Positions 5,802 to 12,739 of a DNA stretch of 23,829 bases are shown here, in pieces. The notes below the pieces were generated by a model, which ran no database searches, was not told the origin of the DNA, and saw only the letters and a program-made list of their open reading frames with translations. This DNA comes from a virus: positions 1 to 23,829 of IMG/VR virus record IMGVR_UViG_3300032282_005140; one strand, 5' to 3'. Position 1 is the first letter of the stretch, and each line of letters opens with the position of its first letter. The position numbers were made by a program, and so were the translations under genes.

Positions 5802-6011
5802 ATGTGGTCATGGGTATTAGCAGTTATTGGTGTTGCAGGAATTTATTTTGTTGGTCGTAAAACTATCTGGGGATGGCTTATTCTTTGTGCCAACGAAATT
5901 TTATGGATTACCTATGCAGTAATTACTAAACAATATGGGTTTATATTTTCAGCAATAGCCTATGCTATTGTATATATTAAATCTTTTATGCATTGGAGGA
6001 AAGATGGCTGA
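5802..6011 (+). CDS. Small integral membrane protein (69 aa)
   Basis: Two or three membrane segments: WVLAVIGVAGIYFVG (4-18), GWLILCANEILWITYAV (about 24-40) and FIFSAIAYAIVYI (47-59), ending in a basic tail (HWRKDG). Small proteins with this G-R-K-x-x-W-G-W pattern are widespread in actinophages as unnamed membrane proteins and resemble a fragment of PnuC-type transporters. A transport role is not supported at this length. Overlaps the next gene by 8 nt. Confidence 0.65.
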   Translation: MWSWVLAVIGVAGIYFVGRKTIWGWLILCANEILWITYAVITKQYGFIFSAIAYAIVYIKSFMHWRKDG

Positions 6012-6234
6012 TTGGACAGAAGAACTAACTGAAGAACAAAAAAATAATATTATGAATCTTATTGTTACTACAGTTAAAGAAATTAGAACTCAAATGGATC
6101 AGGATATTTTATTTACCCAACAAATTTGGGAACGAAAAGGTTTTGTAAAAAGTCGCAGAACACGCAAAGCATTTGAAGCATGCCGTGCTATTGTACAAGG
6201 GAAAAATGAAATATTTGAAAAAGAAGAAGTTTAA
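6004..6234 (+). CDS. Hypothetical soluble protein (76 aa)
   Basis: Starts MADWTEELTEEQKNN; the start is chosen for the GGAGGAAAG ribosome site just upstream rather than the longer upstream reading frame. The protein is helical and charged (KGFVKSRRTRKAFEACRA near the middle is basic), with no recognised domain. Its stop codon overlaps that of the convergent methyltransferase gene. Confidence 0.6.
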   Translation: MADWTEELTEEQKNNIMNLIVTTVKEIRTQMDQDILFTQQIWERKGFVKSRRTRKAFEACRAIVQGKNEIFEKEEV

Positions 6235-6782
6235 TCTTTTGTGATTACAAACATCATGTCATCTGGCTTATTGTTAATTAAACGATTATCATAAAATTTA
6301 TAACTATAACTAATTAAATGATTTTTTATTGTTTCTACATTTTCAAATACCTGAATGTCTTCAATAAAATATTTACCGCCTGACTTTAATTTTGAAAAAT
6401 AATTATCAAAAGTTTTAATTTGTGCATCAACTTTATGAACTCCATCATCAATTATATAATCAAATACTTCATCTTCAAAATTTTCATCGCAAGACTTCTT
6501 ATCCATAGAGTCAATTACGTATACTGGATAGTCTATACCTTCTGGAACAACCCCATTAAACTGGGGATAAAGATCAACGCCACATACTGTTGCATCTTCA
6601 AAGTATGAGTCCCAAAGAAGCAAAGAACCTCCATGCCATACACCAATCTCAAGGATTGAAACATTTTTTGTTTTAGTCATCTCTTTTTCATATATGGGTA
6701 AATAACTATGAGGATAGTCTTTATCAGTAATAGTTCTATCTAGTATATGTCTTAAATCGTTTAATGTTTCTTGCATCCCCAT
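6231..6782 (-). CDS. Class I SAM methyltransferase (TylF/cephalosporin-hydroxylase-like)
   Basis: 183 aa. SAM-dependent methyltransferase fold: motif I LEIGVWHGGS (44-53), acidic end of strand 2 in GVDLYP (68-73), a catalytic or metal-binding IIDDGVH (about 110-116), and GGKYFIEDI in strand 5. In the TylF/MycF clade an Asp pair at this site binds Mg2+ for sugar O-methylation. Together with the nearby glycosyltransferases this suggests methylation of a sugar or surface glycan, by inference. It is alone on the - strand in the left arm, with a leaderless promoter at 6797-6789, and converges tail to tail with the 6004 gene. Confidence 0.75.
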   Translation of the reverse strand: MGMQETLNDLRHILDRTITDKDYPHSYLPIYEKEMTKTKNVSILEIGVWHGGSLLLWDSYFEDATVCGVDLYPQFNGVVPEGIDYPVYVIDSMDKKSCDENFEDEVFDYIIDDGVHKVDAQIKTFDNYFSKLKSGGKYFIEDIQVFENVETIKNHLISYSYKFYDNRLINNKPDDMMFVITKD

Positions 6783-6788
6783 TTTTTA

Positions 6789-6797
6789 ATTATATCA
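6789..6797 (-). promoter_or_regulatory. Extended -10 promoter, leaderless, for gene 6782
   Basis: On the - strand TGA then TATAAT (hexamer 6794-6789), ending 6 nt before the ATG at 6782. A TTGTCA (6815-6810) lies upstream with a short 15-nt spacer and overlaps the TTGACA of the divergent promoter. Confidence 0.55.
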
Positions 6798-6808
6798 TAA
6801 AGATCGGT

Positions 6809-6837
6809 TTGACAACTAAGGCACTTAGGTGTACAAT
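6809..6837 (+). promoter_or_regulatory. Sigma70-type promoter for gene 6865
   Basis: Perfect TTGACA (6809-6814), 17-nt spacer, TACAAT (6832-6837). The predicted start near 6844 leaves a leader of about 20 nt. Its -35 box shares bases with the divergent promoter of the methyltransferase. Confidence 0.65.
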
Positions 6838-6864
6838 AATATTAAAGATAAAGAATGGACATAA

Positions 6865-7269
6865 ATGGCTAGACAATGTGGAACATGCACAAAATGTTGT
6901 GATGGAACATTAAGTGGAAAAATTAATGGACATGAAATGGGATTTGGCAAACCATGTCATTATCTTACAATAGGTAAGGGATGTAATATTTATGAAAAAA
7001 GGCCACAGGAGCCATGCAAAAGGTATGAGTGTGCATGGATTTCTGACGAAAATATTCCAGACTTTATGAAACCTGAAAATTCAAATTGCATTTTAGATTA
7101 CAAAGAAAAAAATAAAATAAAATATTTAAGATTAACTGAATCTACAACACCTTATACTGCGGAAGTATTATCTTGGTGTATTGATTATGCAAAATTAAAT
7201 AATTTAAACTTTGAGTGGTCTATTAACGGAAAAAGTTATTACATTGGAGATGATAACTTTATTAAATAA
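6865..7269 (+). CDS. YkgJ-family cysteine cluster protein (CxxCxxCC)
   Basis: 134 aa. The N-terminal MARQCGTCTKCCDG gives the CxxCxxCC signature (C5, C8, C11, C12). It is followed by PCHYL, GCNIYEKRP and PCKRYECAW, the standard Cys order of the putative zinc- or iron-chelating YkgJ family. The C-terminal half has few conserved features. The family binds metal and is often found near modification enzymes, but its reaction is not established. Sits between the methyltransferase and the tRNA pair, with its own promoter. Confidence 0.8.
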   Translation: MARQCGTCTKCCDGTLSGKINGHEMGFGKPCHYLTIGKGCNIYEKRPQEPCKRYECAWISDENIPDFMKPENSNCILDYKEKNKIKYLRLTESTTPYTAEVLSWCIDYAKLNNLNFEWSINGKSYYIGDDNFIK

Positions 7270-7271
7270 AT

Positions 7272-7345
7272 GCGGATATTGCATAGTGGTAGTGCGTAAC
7301 CTTGCCAAGGTTAATGTGCGAGTTCAATTCTCGCTATCCGCTCCA
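7272..7345 (+). tRNA. tRNA-Gly (GCC)
   Basis: Full cloverleaf: acceptor GCGGATA/TATCCGC, D stem GCAT/GTGC, anticodon stem TAACC/GGTTA with loop TTGCCAA (anticodon GCC), T stem GCGAG/CTCGC. The discriminator base is T, and CCA is encoded (7343-7345). Confidence 0.92.
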
Positions 7346-7346
7346 A

Positions 7347-7419
7347 ACGTCTGTAGTTCAGTGGATAGAACAATGGACTTCTAAGCCATGTGTCGCAGGT
7401 TCAATTCCTGCCAGGGGTA
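7347..7419 (+). tRNA. tRNA-Arg (TCT), imperfect stems
   Basis: D stem GTTC/GAAC and T stem GCAGG/CCTGC are perfect, and the anticodon loop CTTCTAA reads TCT. The acceptor stem ACGTCTG/CAGGGGT has a G-G mismatch at the third pair and a T-G wobble at the fourth. The anticodon stem ATGGA/GCCAT has an A-G mismatch at its last pair. No CCA is encoded. It matches the frequent AGA codons of these genes, so it is plausibly functional, though it could be decaying. Confidence 0.8.
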
Positions 7420-7425
7420 CGATTA

Positions 7426-7434
7426 TGTTATAAT
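7426..7434 (+). promoter_or_regulatory. Extended -10 promoter, leaderless, for gene 7441
   Basis: TGT then TATAAT (7429-7434), ending 6 nt before a GTG start at 7441. It lies just after the tRNA-Arg gene. Confidence 0.55.
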
Positions 7435-7440
7435 TGTTAT

Positions 7441-8058
7441 GTGAGCCTTTTAAATATTTTTGATGAATCAATAAAAAACTCTTCTGCAGTTTTACTAAAG
7501 AATTATTTTCCAAACTCTATAAATTGGCAAAATACTTTAGATTTTATATATAAACAATCTGTGATAAAAAATCCAGACCTTAAAAAGAAAAAAAATCCTC
7601 AATCATTAATAGACGTTGTTGGAAATATTTTAACTCTTTATCAATTTTGGCTAGCCCCTCAAACTGGAAATGTTTGGGATGATTTTCCAGAGATAAAGGA
7701 TTTTATTATTAAGTTAAACAAAGATTGCGGAAATGAAGAAGATATTAATGGGTGTAGTTTTTACAAAAAATGGGATGCCAGAGAGTGTACTTGTAAATCA
7801 ATTTGGCACTCTGAAGGTGTCAAGGTTTCTCTTTCAGAAAAATTTATTGGTGATCATAGCGACCCTTGGGATGCATGCTATCTTCAAATAATTGGAAAAT
7901 CATTTTGGAAAATAACGGGATCAGATTCAGCAACATATGAACTCAATGAAGGAGACCTATTGTTTTTTCCAAAAGCAACTTCTCATGAAGTCTGGTCTGA
8001 AGGTCCACGGATGGGTCTATTAGTAAGTTCAAGCAAAAGAAGCATATTTAATCTTTAA
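7441..8058 (+). CDS. Cupin/JmjC-like putative Fe(II) oxygenase
   Basis: 205 aa, GTG start set by the -10 box at 7429-7434; a longer frame would run through the tRNA-Arg gene. The C-terminal half is a cupin-type barrel: GDHSDPWDACYLQI holds H139 and D141, YELNEGDLLFFP is the turn before the distal ligand, and H182 (SHEVW) completes a 2-His/1-Asp site. This pattern fits cupin_8/JmjC-like 2-oxoglutarate oxygenases, whose substrates are proteins or small molecules. The N-terminal 80 residues are helical and unassigned. A plain metal-binding cupin is the main alternative. Confidence 0.68.
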   Translation: MSLLNIFDESIKNSSAVLLKNYFPNSINWQNTLDFIYKQSVIKNPDLKKKKNPQSLIDVVGNILTLYQFWLAPQTGNVWDDFPEIKDFIIKLNKDCGNEEDINGCSFYKKWDARECTCKSIWHSEGVKVSLSEKFIGDHSDPWDACYLQIIGKSFWKITGSDSATYELNEGDLLFFPKATSHEVWSEGPRMGLLVSSSKRSIFNL

Positions 8059-8089
8059 TTAAGGCTTGTTCTGCTAAAAGCACAAACTA

Positions 8090-8098
8090 TGCTATAAT
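8090..8098 (+). promoter_or_regulatory. Extended -10 promoter, leaderless, for gene 8105
   Basis: TGC then TATAAT (8093-8098), ending 6 nt before the ATG at 8105. No well-spaced -35 box. Confidence 0.6.
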
Positions 8099-8104
8099 GT
8101 TTAG

Positions 8105-8605
8105 ATGAATGAATTAATTGACATGCTTAAACGTCTTCTTGGAGATACTGTTGCCCTTAAATTTAAGGCTCACGGTTATCACTGGAATGTAGAAACTGAT
8201 GATTTTCCTCAGTACCATGATTTTTTTGGTGACATTTATGCAGAATATGATTCAGCAATTGATCCAATGGCAGAATGGATTCGCATTCTTGGGGATTACG
8301 CACCATTTAAACTTTCTAGATTGACAATGCTTAGTTCTATTCCTGAGACTGAAGTAACTTCAGACCACGAAGATATGACAATGGATCTTTATCTTTCTAA
8401 TGAAACAATGATTAATAAATTTGCTATTGCTGCTGATATGGCAACGGCTGCAAAACAATATGGACTTGCTAATTTTCTTGCTGATCGCCAAACAGCACAT
8501 CAGAAATGGTCCTGGCAATTAAAGGCTTGCTGTAGTGAAATGCTTGCCGAAGAATCAATGCCAGAGGCTGAAGTAGAAGTTTCTTCTCCAAACATTACAG
8601 AGTAA
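8105..8605 (+). CDS. Dps-like ferritin (DNA starvation/iron storage protein)
   Basis: 166 aa. Dps proteins form 12-subunit shells that oxidise Fe(II) with H2O2 and store it as mineral, protecting DNA. All ferroxidase ligands have the family spacing: H26, H38, D53 and E57 in KAHGYHWN, PQYHDFF and DPMAEW, and LGDYAP follows as expected. The length is normal. The C-terminal tail is acidic (EAEVEVSSPNITE) rather than Lys-rich, so direct DNA binding is less likely. It is transcribed from a leaderless promoter and may be co-transcribed with the glycan operon that begins 21 nt downstream. Confidence 0.88.
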   Translation: MNELIDMLKRLLGDTVALKFKAHGYHWNVETDDFPQYHDFFGDIYAEYDSAIDPMAEWIRILGDYAPFKLSRLTMLSSIPETEVTSDHEDMTMDLYLSNETMINKFAIAADMATAAKQYGLANFLADRQTAHQKWSWQLKACCSEMLAEESMPEAEVEVSSPNITE

Positions 8606-8626
8606 TTTTTTTAAAAGGGGTAAATC

Positions 8627-9586
8627 TTGGCTAGAATTGTTTTTTTGGGTAATTTCAGTGTTGACTATAGCAGTGAAAACCATCACGTAAAGTCATTAGA
8701 ATCTCTTGGTCACACTGTTATTAAAATGCAAGAGCGTGAAGCAAAGGCCCAGCATGTACTAAGAGAATGTTTAAATAGTGATCTCTTTGTTTGGGTTCAT
8801 ACTCACGGATGGCATACTCCTGGTAACATTGGGATGGATAAAGTTTTATCTACCCTCAAAAATTCAAATATTCCAACAATGACATATCATCTTGATTTGT
8901 GGTTTGGTATTGAACGACAAAAAGATTTAGAAGAAGACCCATTTTATAAATCAATTGGACATTTTTTTGCTACAGATAAATTAATGACTGACTGGTTTAA
9001 CAAAAATACAGAAGTTAAAGGGCATTTTTTGCCTGCAGGAGTATATGATAAAGAGTGCTATATTCATCAAGACTATAGCCCAAATGATTTTAAGTACGAT
9101 GTTATATTTGTTGGTAGCAAAGGTTATCACCATGAGCATAAGTATCGTCCAGAGTTAATAGATTTTTTAAGAAAAACATATGGTGAAAAATTTCTTCATG
9201 TAGGTGGAGACGGCGATACTGGAACAGTTCGTGGAGATGCACTAAACAAAATATACGCACAAAGTAAGATAGCCGTAGGGGATAGCCTTAACATTAATTT
9301 TAACTATCCTTACTATACTAGCGATAGGTTGTTTGAGAGTACTGGTCGTGGTGGTTTTACTATCTACCCTCGCATTACAGGGCTTGAAGAATACTTTGAA
9401 GATGGTAATGATATTGTATTTTATGAACACGGTAATCTTGAAGATCTAAAAACTAAGATAGACCATTATCTTAATGCTAATCTTGAAAGAGAGCAAATTA
9501 GATTCAATGGTCATGAAAGAACTAAACGAGAGCACACATATGTTCATAGGTGGGCAACTATTTTAACAAAACTTGGTGTAAAATGA
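8627..9586 (+). CDS. CgeB-like glycosyltransferase
   Basis: 319 aa, TTG start preceded by the strong ribosome site AAAAGGGG. A GT-B type enzyme of the CgeB/YkvP (Glyco_trans_1_2) kind: an N-terminal Rossmann-like half (ARIVFLGNF), then DVIFVGSKGY at about residue 160 starting the second half, and SDRLFESTGRGGFTIYPR with LEEYFEDGNDIVFY, the C-terminal signature where the donor nucleotide-sugar binds. First gene of a coupled glycan operon; its stop overlaps the next start (ATGA). Donor and acceptor sugars cannot be told from the sequence. Confidence 0.8.
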   Translation: MARIVFLGNFSVDYSSENHHVKSLESLGHTVIKMQEREAKAQHVLRECLNSDLFVWVHTHGWHTPGNIGMDKVLSTLKNSNIPTMTYHLDLWFGIERQKDLEEDPFYKSIGHFFATDKLMTDWFNKNTEVKGHFLPAGVYDKECYIHQDYSPNDFKYDVIFVGSKGYHHEHKYRPELIDFLRKTYGEKFLHVGGDGDTGTVRGDALNKIYAQSKIAVGDSLNINFNYPYYTSDRLFESTGRGGFTIYPRITGLEEYFEDGNDIVFYEHGNLEDLKTKIDHYLNANLEREQIRFNGHERTKREHTYVHRWATILTKLGVK

Positions 9587-10464
9587 ACTACTTAGTTACA
9601 GGCGGTGCTGGTTTTATTGGTTCAAACTTAGTTGATAGATTAATTGAACTTGGAAATAATGTAACAGTAATAGATAATGAATATTCTAAAGTGCACGATC
9701 AATTTTATTGGAACGAAAAAGCACAAAACTATAAACTAGATATACGTGATTATAAAAATACAAGAAAATTATACGAAGGAATTGATTGTGTTTTTCATGT
9801 TGCTGCAGAGTCAAGGATCCAGCCAGCAATACAAAACCCTGTTGAATCAATCAGCATAAACTCTGTTGGAACTGCAACGGTATTGGAATGTTCAAGAGAG
9901 GCAGGGGTTAAAAGAGTTGTATACTCATCAACATCTTCTGCGTATGGGAAAAACCCTGTTCCAAACCATGAAGAACAACCAGAAGATTGTTTAAATCCAT
10001 ACTCAGTTTCCAAGGTTAATGGAGAAAAATTGTGCTCCATGTATACAAAATTATTTGGTATTGAAACTATTATTTTTAGATACTTTAATGTTTATGGAGA
10101 AAGGCAACCATTAAAAGGTGAGTTTGCTCCAGTTATAGGTCTTTTTGATAAACAGTTTAAAGATGGACAACCACTAACTATTGTTGGTGATGGTAATCAA
10201 AGAAGAGACTTTACCCATGTATCTGATGTTGTTGAAGCAAACATTCTTGCAGCACAGGTTAATGATGGTTTTGGAGAAGTTTATAATATTGGTTTTGGTA
10301 AAAATTATTCTATTCTTGATATTGCAGGAATGATATCTGATAATATTGTTTTTATTCCTGAAAGAATTGGAGAATCAAAAGAAACTCTTGCATCATACAA
10401 AAAGTTTAATGCTTTGACAGGCTGGGAACCAAAGATATCACTAACAGAATGGTTAAACAAATGA
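9583..10464 (+). CDS. NAD-dependent sugar-nucleotide epimerase/dehydratase
   Basis: 293 aa. Extended short-chain dehydrogenase: the NAD-binding GGAGFIGS (7-14), SSTSSAYG with the catalytic Ser/Thr (about 115-122), and Y140-x-x-x-K144 (NPYSVSK). FRYFNVYGERQ and FTHVSDVVEA are usual in UDP-glucose 4-epimerase-like enzymes. It would supply an activated sugar for the surrounding glycosyltransferases. The start is the ATG overlapping the upstream TGA; a longer in-frame opening at 9550 runs inside the previous gene. Exact substrate (UDP-, dTDP- or GDP-sugar) is not resolvable. Confidence 0.85.
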   Translation: MNYLVTGGAGFIGSNLVDRLIELGNNVTVIDNEYSKVHDQFYWNEKAQNYKLDIRDYKNTRKLYEGIDCVFHVAAESRIQPAIQNPVESISINSVGTATVLECSREAGVKRVVYSSTSSAYGKNPVPNHEEQPEDCLNPYSVSKVNGEKLCSMYTKLFGIETIIFRYFNVYGERQPLKGEFAPVIGLFDKQFKDGQPLTIVGDGNQRRDFTHVSDVVEANILAAQVNDGFGEVYNIGFGKNYSILDIAGMISDNIVFIPERIGESKETLASYKKFNALTGWEPKISLTEWLNK

Positions 10465-11174
10465 CAGAAATGATTAAGGCAGTATTAAACGGAGAGTTTG
10501 AAATGATTTTGCCTAAGCACCGTGCAGATAGACCAGACTGGTACCAACCACATGGGTGGGAAAAACCAAGATTAAAACATATGTCTGAGAACATTGGTGA
10601 TGAAGATGTTGTTTACTACGTTGGTGCTGAAGAGGGAGAATTTCCAGCACTATGTCAAATGTGGGGGGCAGAAGTAGTTTTATTTGAGCCAAATCCTAAA
10701 GTTTGGTCGCACTTTCCTGCAACATGGACTGCAAATAATTTAAAAATTCCTATAGTATGTATTCCTGGATTTGCATCTGACAAGATCAATGACCTTGCAA
10801 GAATTTACTATAATGAATGGCCACCAGAAGTAAATGATGTAATTGAAGCAGCACATGGATTTAAAGAGTTATATCTTGAAGGAGATACCTATGGTCAGAT
10901 CACAATAGATTCTTGTGTTTATGATCATGGTATTAAGCCACCTACCGCTATTTCACTGGACGTAGAAGGTAGTGAGTGGAGAGTTCTAGGAGGCTCTGAG
11001 AAGGTACTTAGAGAACACAAACCAAAGATCTGGCTATCTGGACACCCTGAGTTTATGTTACAGCAATGGGATGAATCTTTATATAATCTTAGACAATGGA
11101 TCAAGGGATTAGGATATACTGAAATAATTTTAGACTATCAGCATGAGGTTCATCTATACTATGAACCAGCCTAA
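10461..11174 (+). CDS. FkbM-family methyltransferase
   Basis: 237 aa. SAM-dependent methyltransferase of the FkbM type: VVYYVGAEEGEFPAL replaces the usual motif I, VVLFEPNP is strand 2, and ISLDVEGSEWRVLGGSEKVL is the family hallmark (D-x-E-G-x-E). FkbM enzymes commonly O-methylate sugars or related hydroxyls. The start at 10461 overlaps the epimerase stop (ATGA); an ATG at 10449 is the alternative. It fits as a decorating enzyme of the glycan made by this operon. Confidence 0.8.
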   Translation: MTEMIKAVLNGEFEMILPKHRADRPDWYQPHGWEKPRLKHMSENIGDEDVVYYVGAEEGEFPALCQMWGAEVVLFEPNPKVWSHFPATWTANNLKIPIVCIPGFASDKINDLARIYYNEWPPEVNDVIEAAHGFKELYLEGDTYGQITIDSCVYDHGIKPPTAISLDVEGSEWRVLGGSEKVLREHKPKIWLSGHPEFMLQQWDESLYNLRQWIKGLGYTEIILDYQHEVHLYYEPA

Positions 11175-12015
11175 AGCATACATCTATTCTATTGATCCCC
11201 TTGATGCTGCAGATGGCAAATGGGATTATGCACTACTAAAAGAAACATTTGAAAAAAATAATGTTGACCAGTTAGTGGTAAAAGAAATTCCAAAAGCAGA
11301 ACGTGGATTTGTTGTAATTCCTGGACAAGGAAATGCTGGTAAAGAAAATAAAATATCAAACCAACTAAAAAACCTTGATAGGGCAGTTTTATTTATTACG
11401 GGGGATGAAAGCGCATACTTTGATGTAGATAAAATTAATCATCCTAATATTTCTATTTGGGTTCAATACCCTCATAAAAAACATGAAAAATATAATAAAT
11501 TTTTTGTTGGTGTTCCCCAGCATCTGAAGAAAAATTTGCCCAATTATCCTATTAAAGAATATGATATTTATTTTGGGGGACAGATAACCCATCAGCGCAG
11601 ACAACAGTTGGCGGAAGTCATGCCAACCCTACCAAATGCCCTATACAAGCCCACAGAAGGCTTTGCCCAGGGAGAAAAGCCTGGGGATTACTATAGATCT
11701 ATGGCTAGTGCTAAGGTCGCTCCTTGCCCTTCTGGAGCCCAGGTTATTGATACCTTTAGATTCTTTGAGGCTATTGAAATGCTTGCTTTGCCTGTTGGTG
11801 ATCGTATTGATTCTAAGGGTGAAATGACTGATTATTTTAACTATGTTTATCCTGCAGGAATTCCAATTGAAAAAGTTAAAAATTGGAATCAACTACAAGA
11901 AATGATTCCTAGTCTTATTAATAATTACCCAAATAATATGCATCAGGTTGTGTGTTGGTGGATTAAATATAAAAGAGATTTTTCTATTAAAGTAATGAGG
12001 GATCTTTATGAATAA
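11161..12015 (+). CDS. Putative glycosyltransferase (exostosin/GT-B-like)
   Basis: 284 aa, ATG chosen at 11161, 14 nt inside the previous gene. The C-terminal half has YYRSMASAKVAPCPSG followed by DTFRFFEAIEMLALPVG, resembling the donor-binding region of exostosin-type (GT47) and other GT-B transferases. YDIYFGGQITHQRRQQL around residue 140 resembles the start of that half. The N-terminal half is not recognisable. Position inside the glycan operon supports the call. Confidence 0.55.
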   Translation: MNQPKAYIYSIDPLDAADGKWDYALLKETFEKNNVDQLVVKEIPKAERGFVVIPGQGNAGKENKISNQLKNLDRAVLFITGDESAYFDVDKINHPNISIWVQYPHKKHEKYNKFFVGVPQHLKKNLPNYPIKEYDIYFGGQITHQRRQQLAEVMPTLPNALYKPTEGFAQGEKPGDYYRSMASAKVAPCPSGAQVIDTFRFFEAIEMLALPVGDRIDSKGEMTDYFNYVYPAGIPIEKVKNWNQLQEMIPSLINNYPNNMHQVVCWWIKYKRDFSIKVMRDLYE

Positions 12016-12739
12016 AGATGATGTAACTATTATTGTTGCTACTTCTGTTTTACCAAGCCATCCAGATACTGCAATAATTGATGAAACAATTTCTGCAATA
12101 AGGGCACACTTCCCTAACAATGAAATTATCCTACAAATGGATGGCCTGAGAGAAGAGCGTTTATCTCATAAAAAAAATTACGATGAATATAAAAATAGGG
12201 TTTTGTGGAAATGTTTACACGAATGGGAAAACGTTTTACCTATAATTTTTAATGAACATTGTCACCAAACCACCATGATGAAAAGAACAGTTGATCTTAT
12301 TAATACTTCAGCAATGCTTTACGTTGAAGGTGATGCTCCAATAACTCCTGATTGTGAAATTGATTGGGAAAAATGTTTAGACATGCTAGAGTATGATAAG
12401 GCTAATACTATTCGTTTTCATTTTGAAGTAGTAATTCCTCATGAGCATAATTATTTAATGTTTGGGCTTGAAGATGGTTTTATGAGAACTACACAATGGA
12501 GTCAGAGACCTCATCTAAGTACCGTCAAATATTATCGTGATATTATTCTTCCATTTTCTGAAGAAAAAACTTTTATTGAAGACAGATTTCATGGCAAAGT
12601 TCAAGATGATGGTTGGGACGCTCACAAACTTTGGATATACCATCCAGAAGGAAATATTAAACGCTCATATCATTTAGATGGTCGCCAGGGTACACAAAAA
12701 TTTACAGTAGATGATGAGACCTGGGGGTATAGTGAATGA
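12008..12739 (+). CDS. Putative GT-A-type glycosyltransferase
   Basis: 243 aa. The opening DDVTIIVATSVLPSHPDT followed by NEIILQMDGLRE is the typical first half of a GT-A nucleotide-sugar fold. The YVEGDAPI stretch near residue 104 could be the metal-binding acidic motif, though it is E-x-D rather than the standard DxD. The second half contains FIEDRFHGKVQDDGWDAHK. Overlaps both neighbours (4-8 nt). It may be a divergent transferase or a sugar-processing enzyme of the same fold. Confidence 0.5.
   Translation: MNKDDVTIIVATSVLPSHPDTAIIDETISAIRAHFPNNEIILQMDGLREERLSHKKNYDEYKNRVLWKCLHEWENVLPIIFNEHCHQTTMMKRTVDLINTSAMLYVEGDAPITPDCEIDWEKCLDMLEYDKANTIRFHFEVVIPHEHNYLMFGLEDGFMRTTQWSQRPHLSTVKYYRDIILPFSEEKTFIEDRFHGKVQDDGWDAHKLWIYHPEGNIKRSYHLDGRQGTQKFTVDDETWGYSE

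Noticed and set aside
7390-7440. Upstream extension of the cupin-like gene
   Set aside because: It would translate through the tRNA-Arg gene; the GTG at 7441 fits the leaderless promoter spacing.
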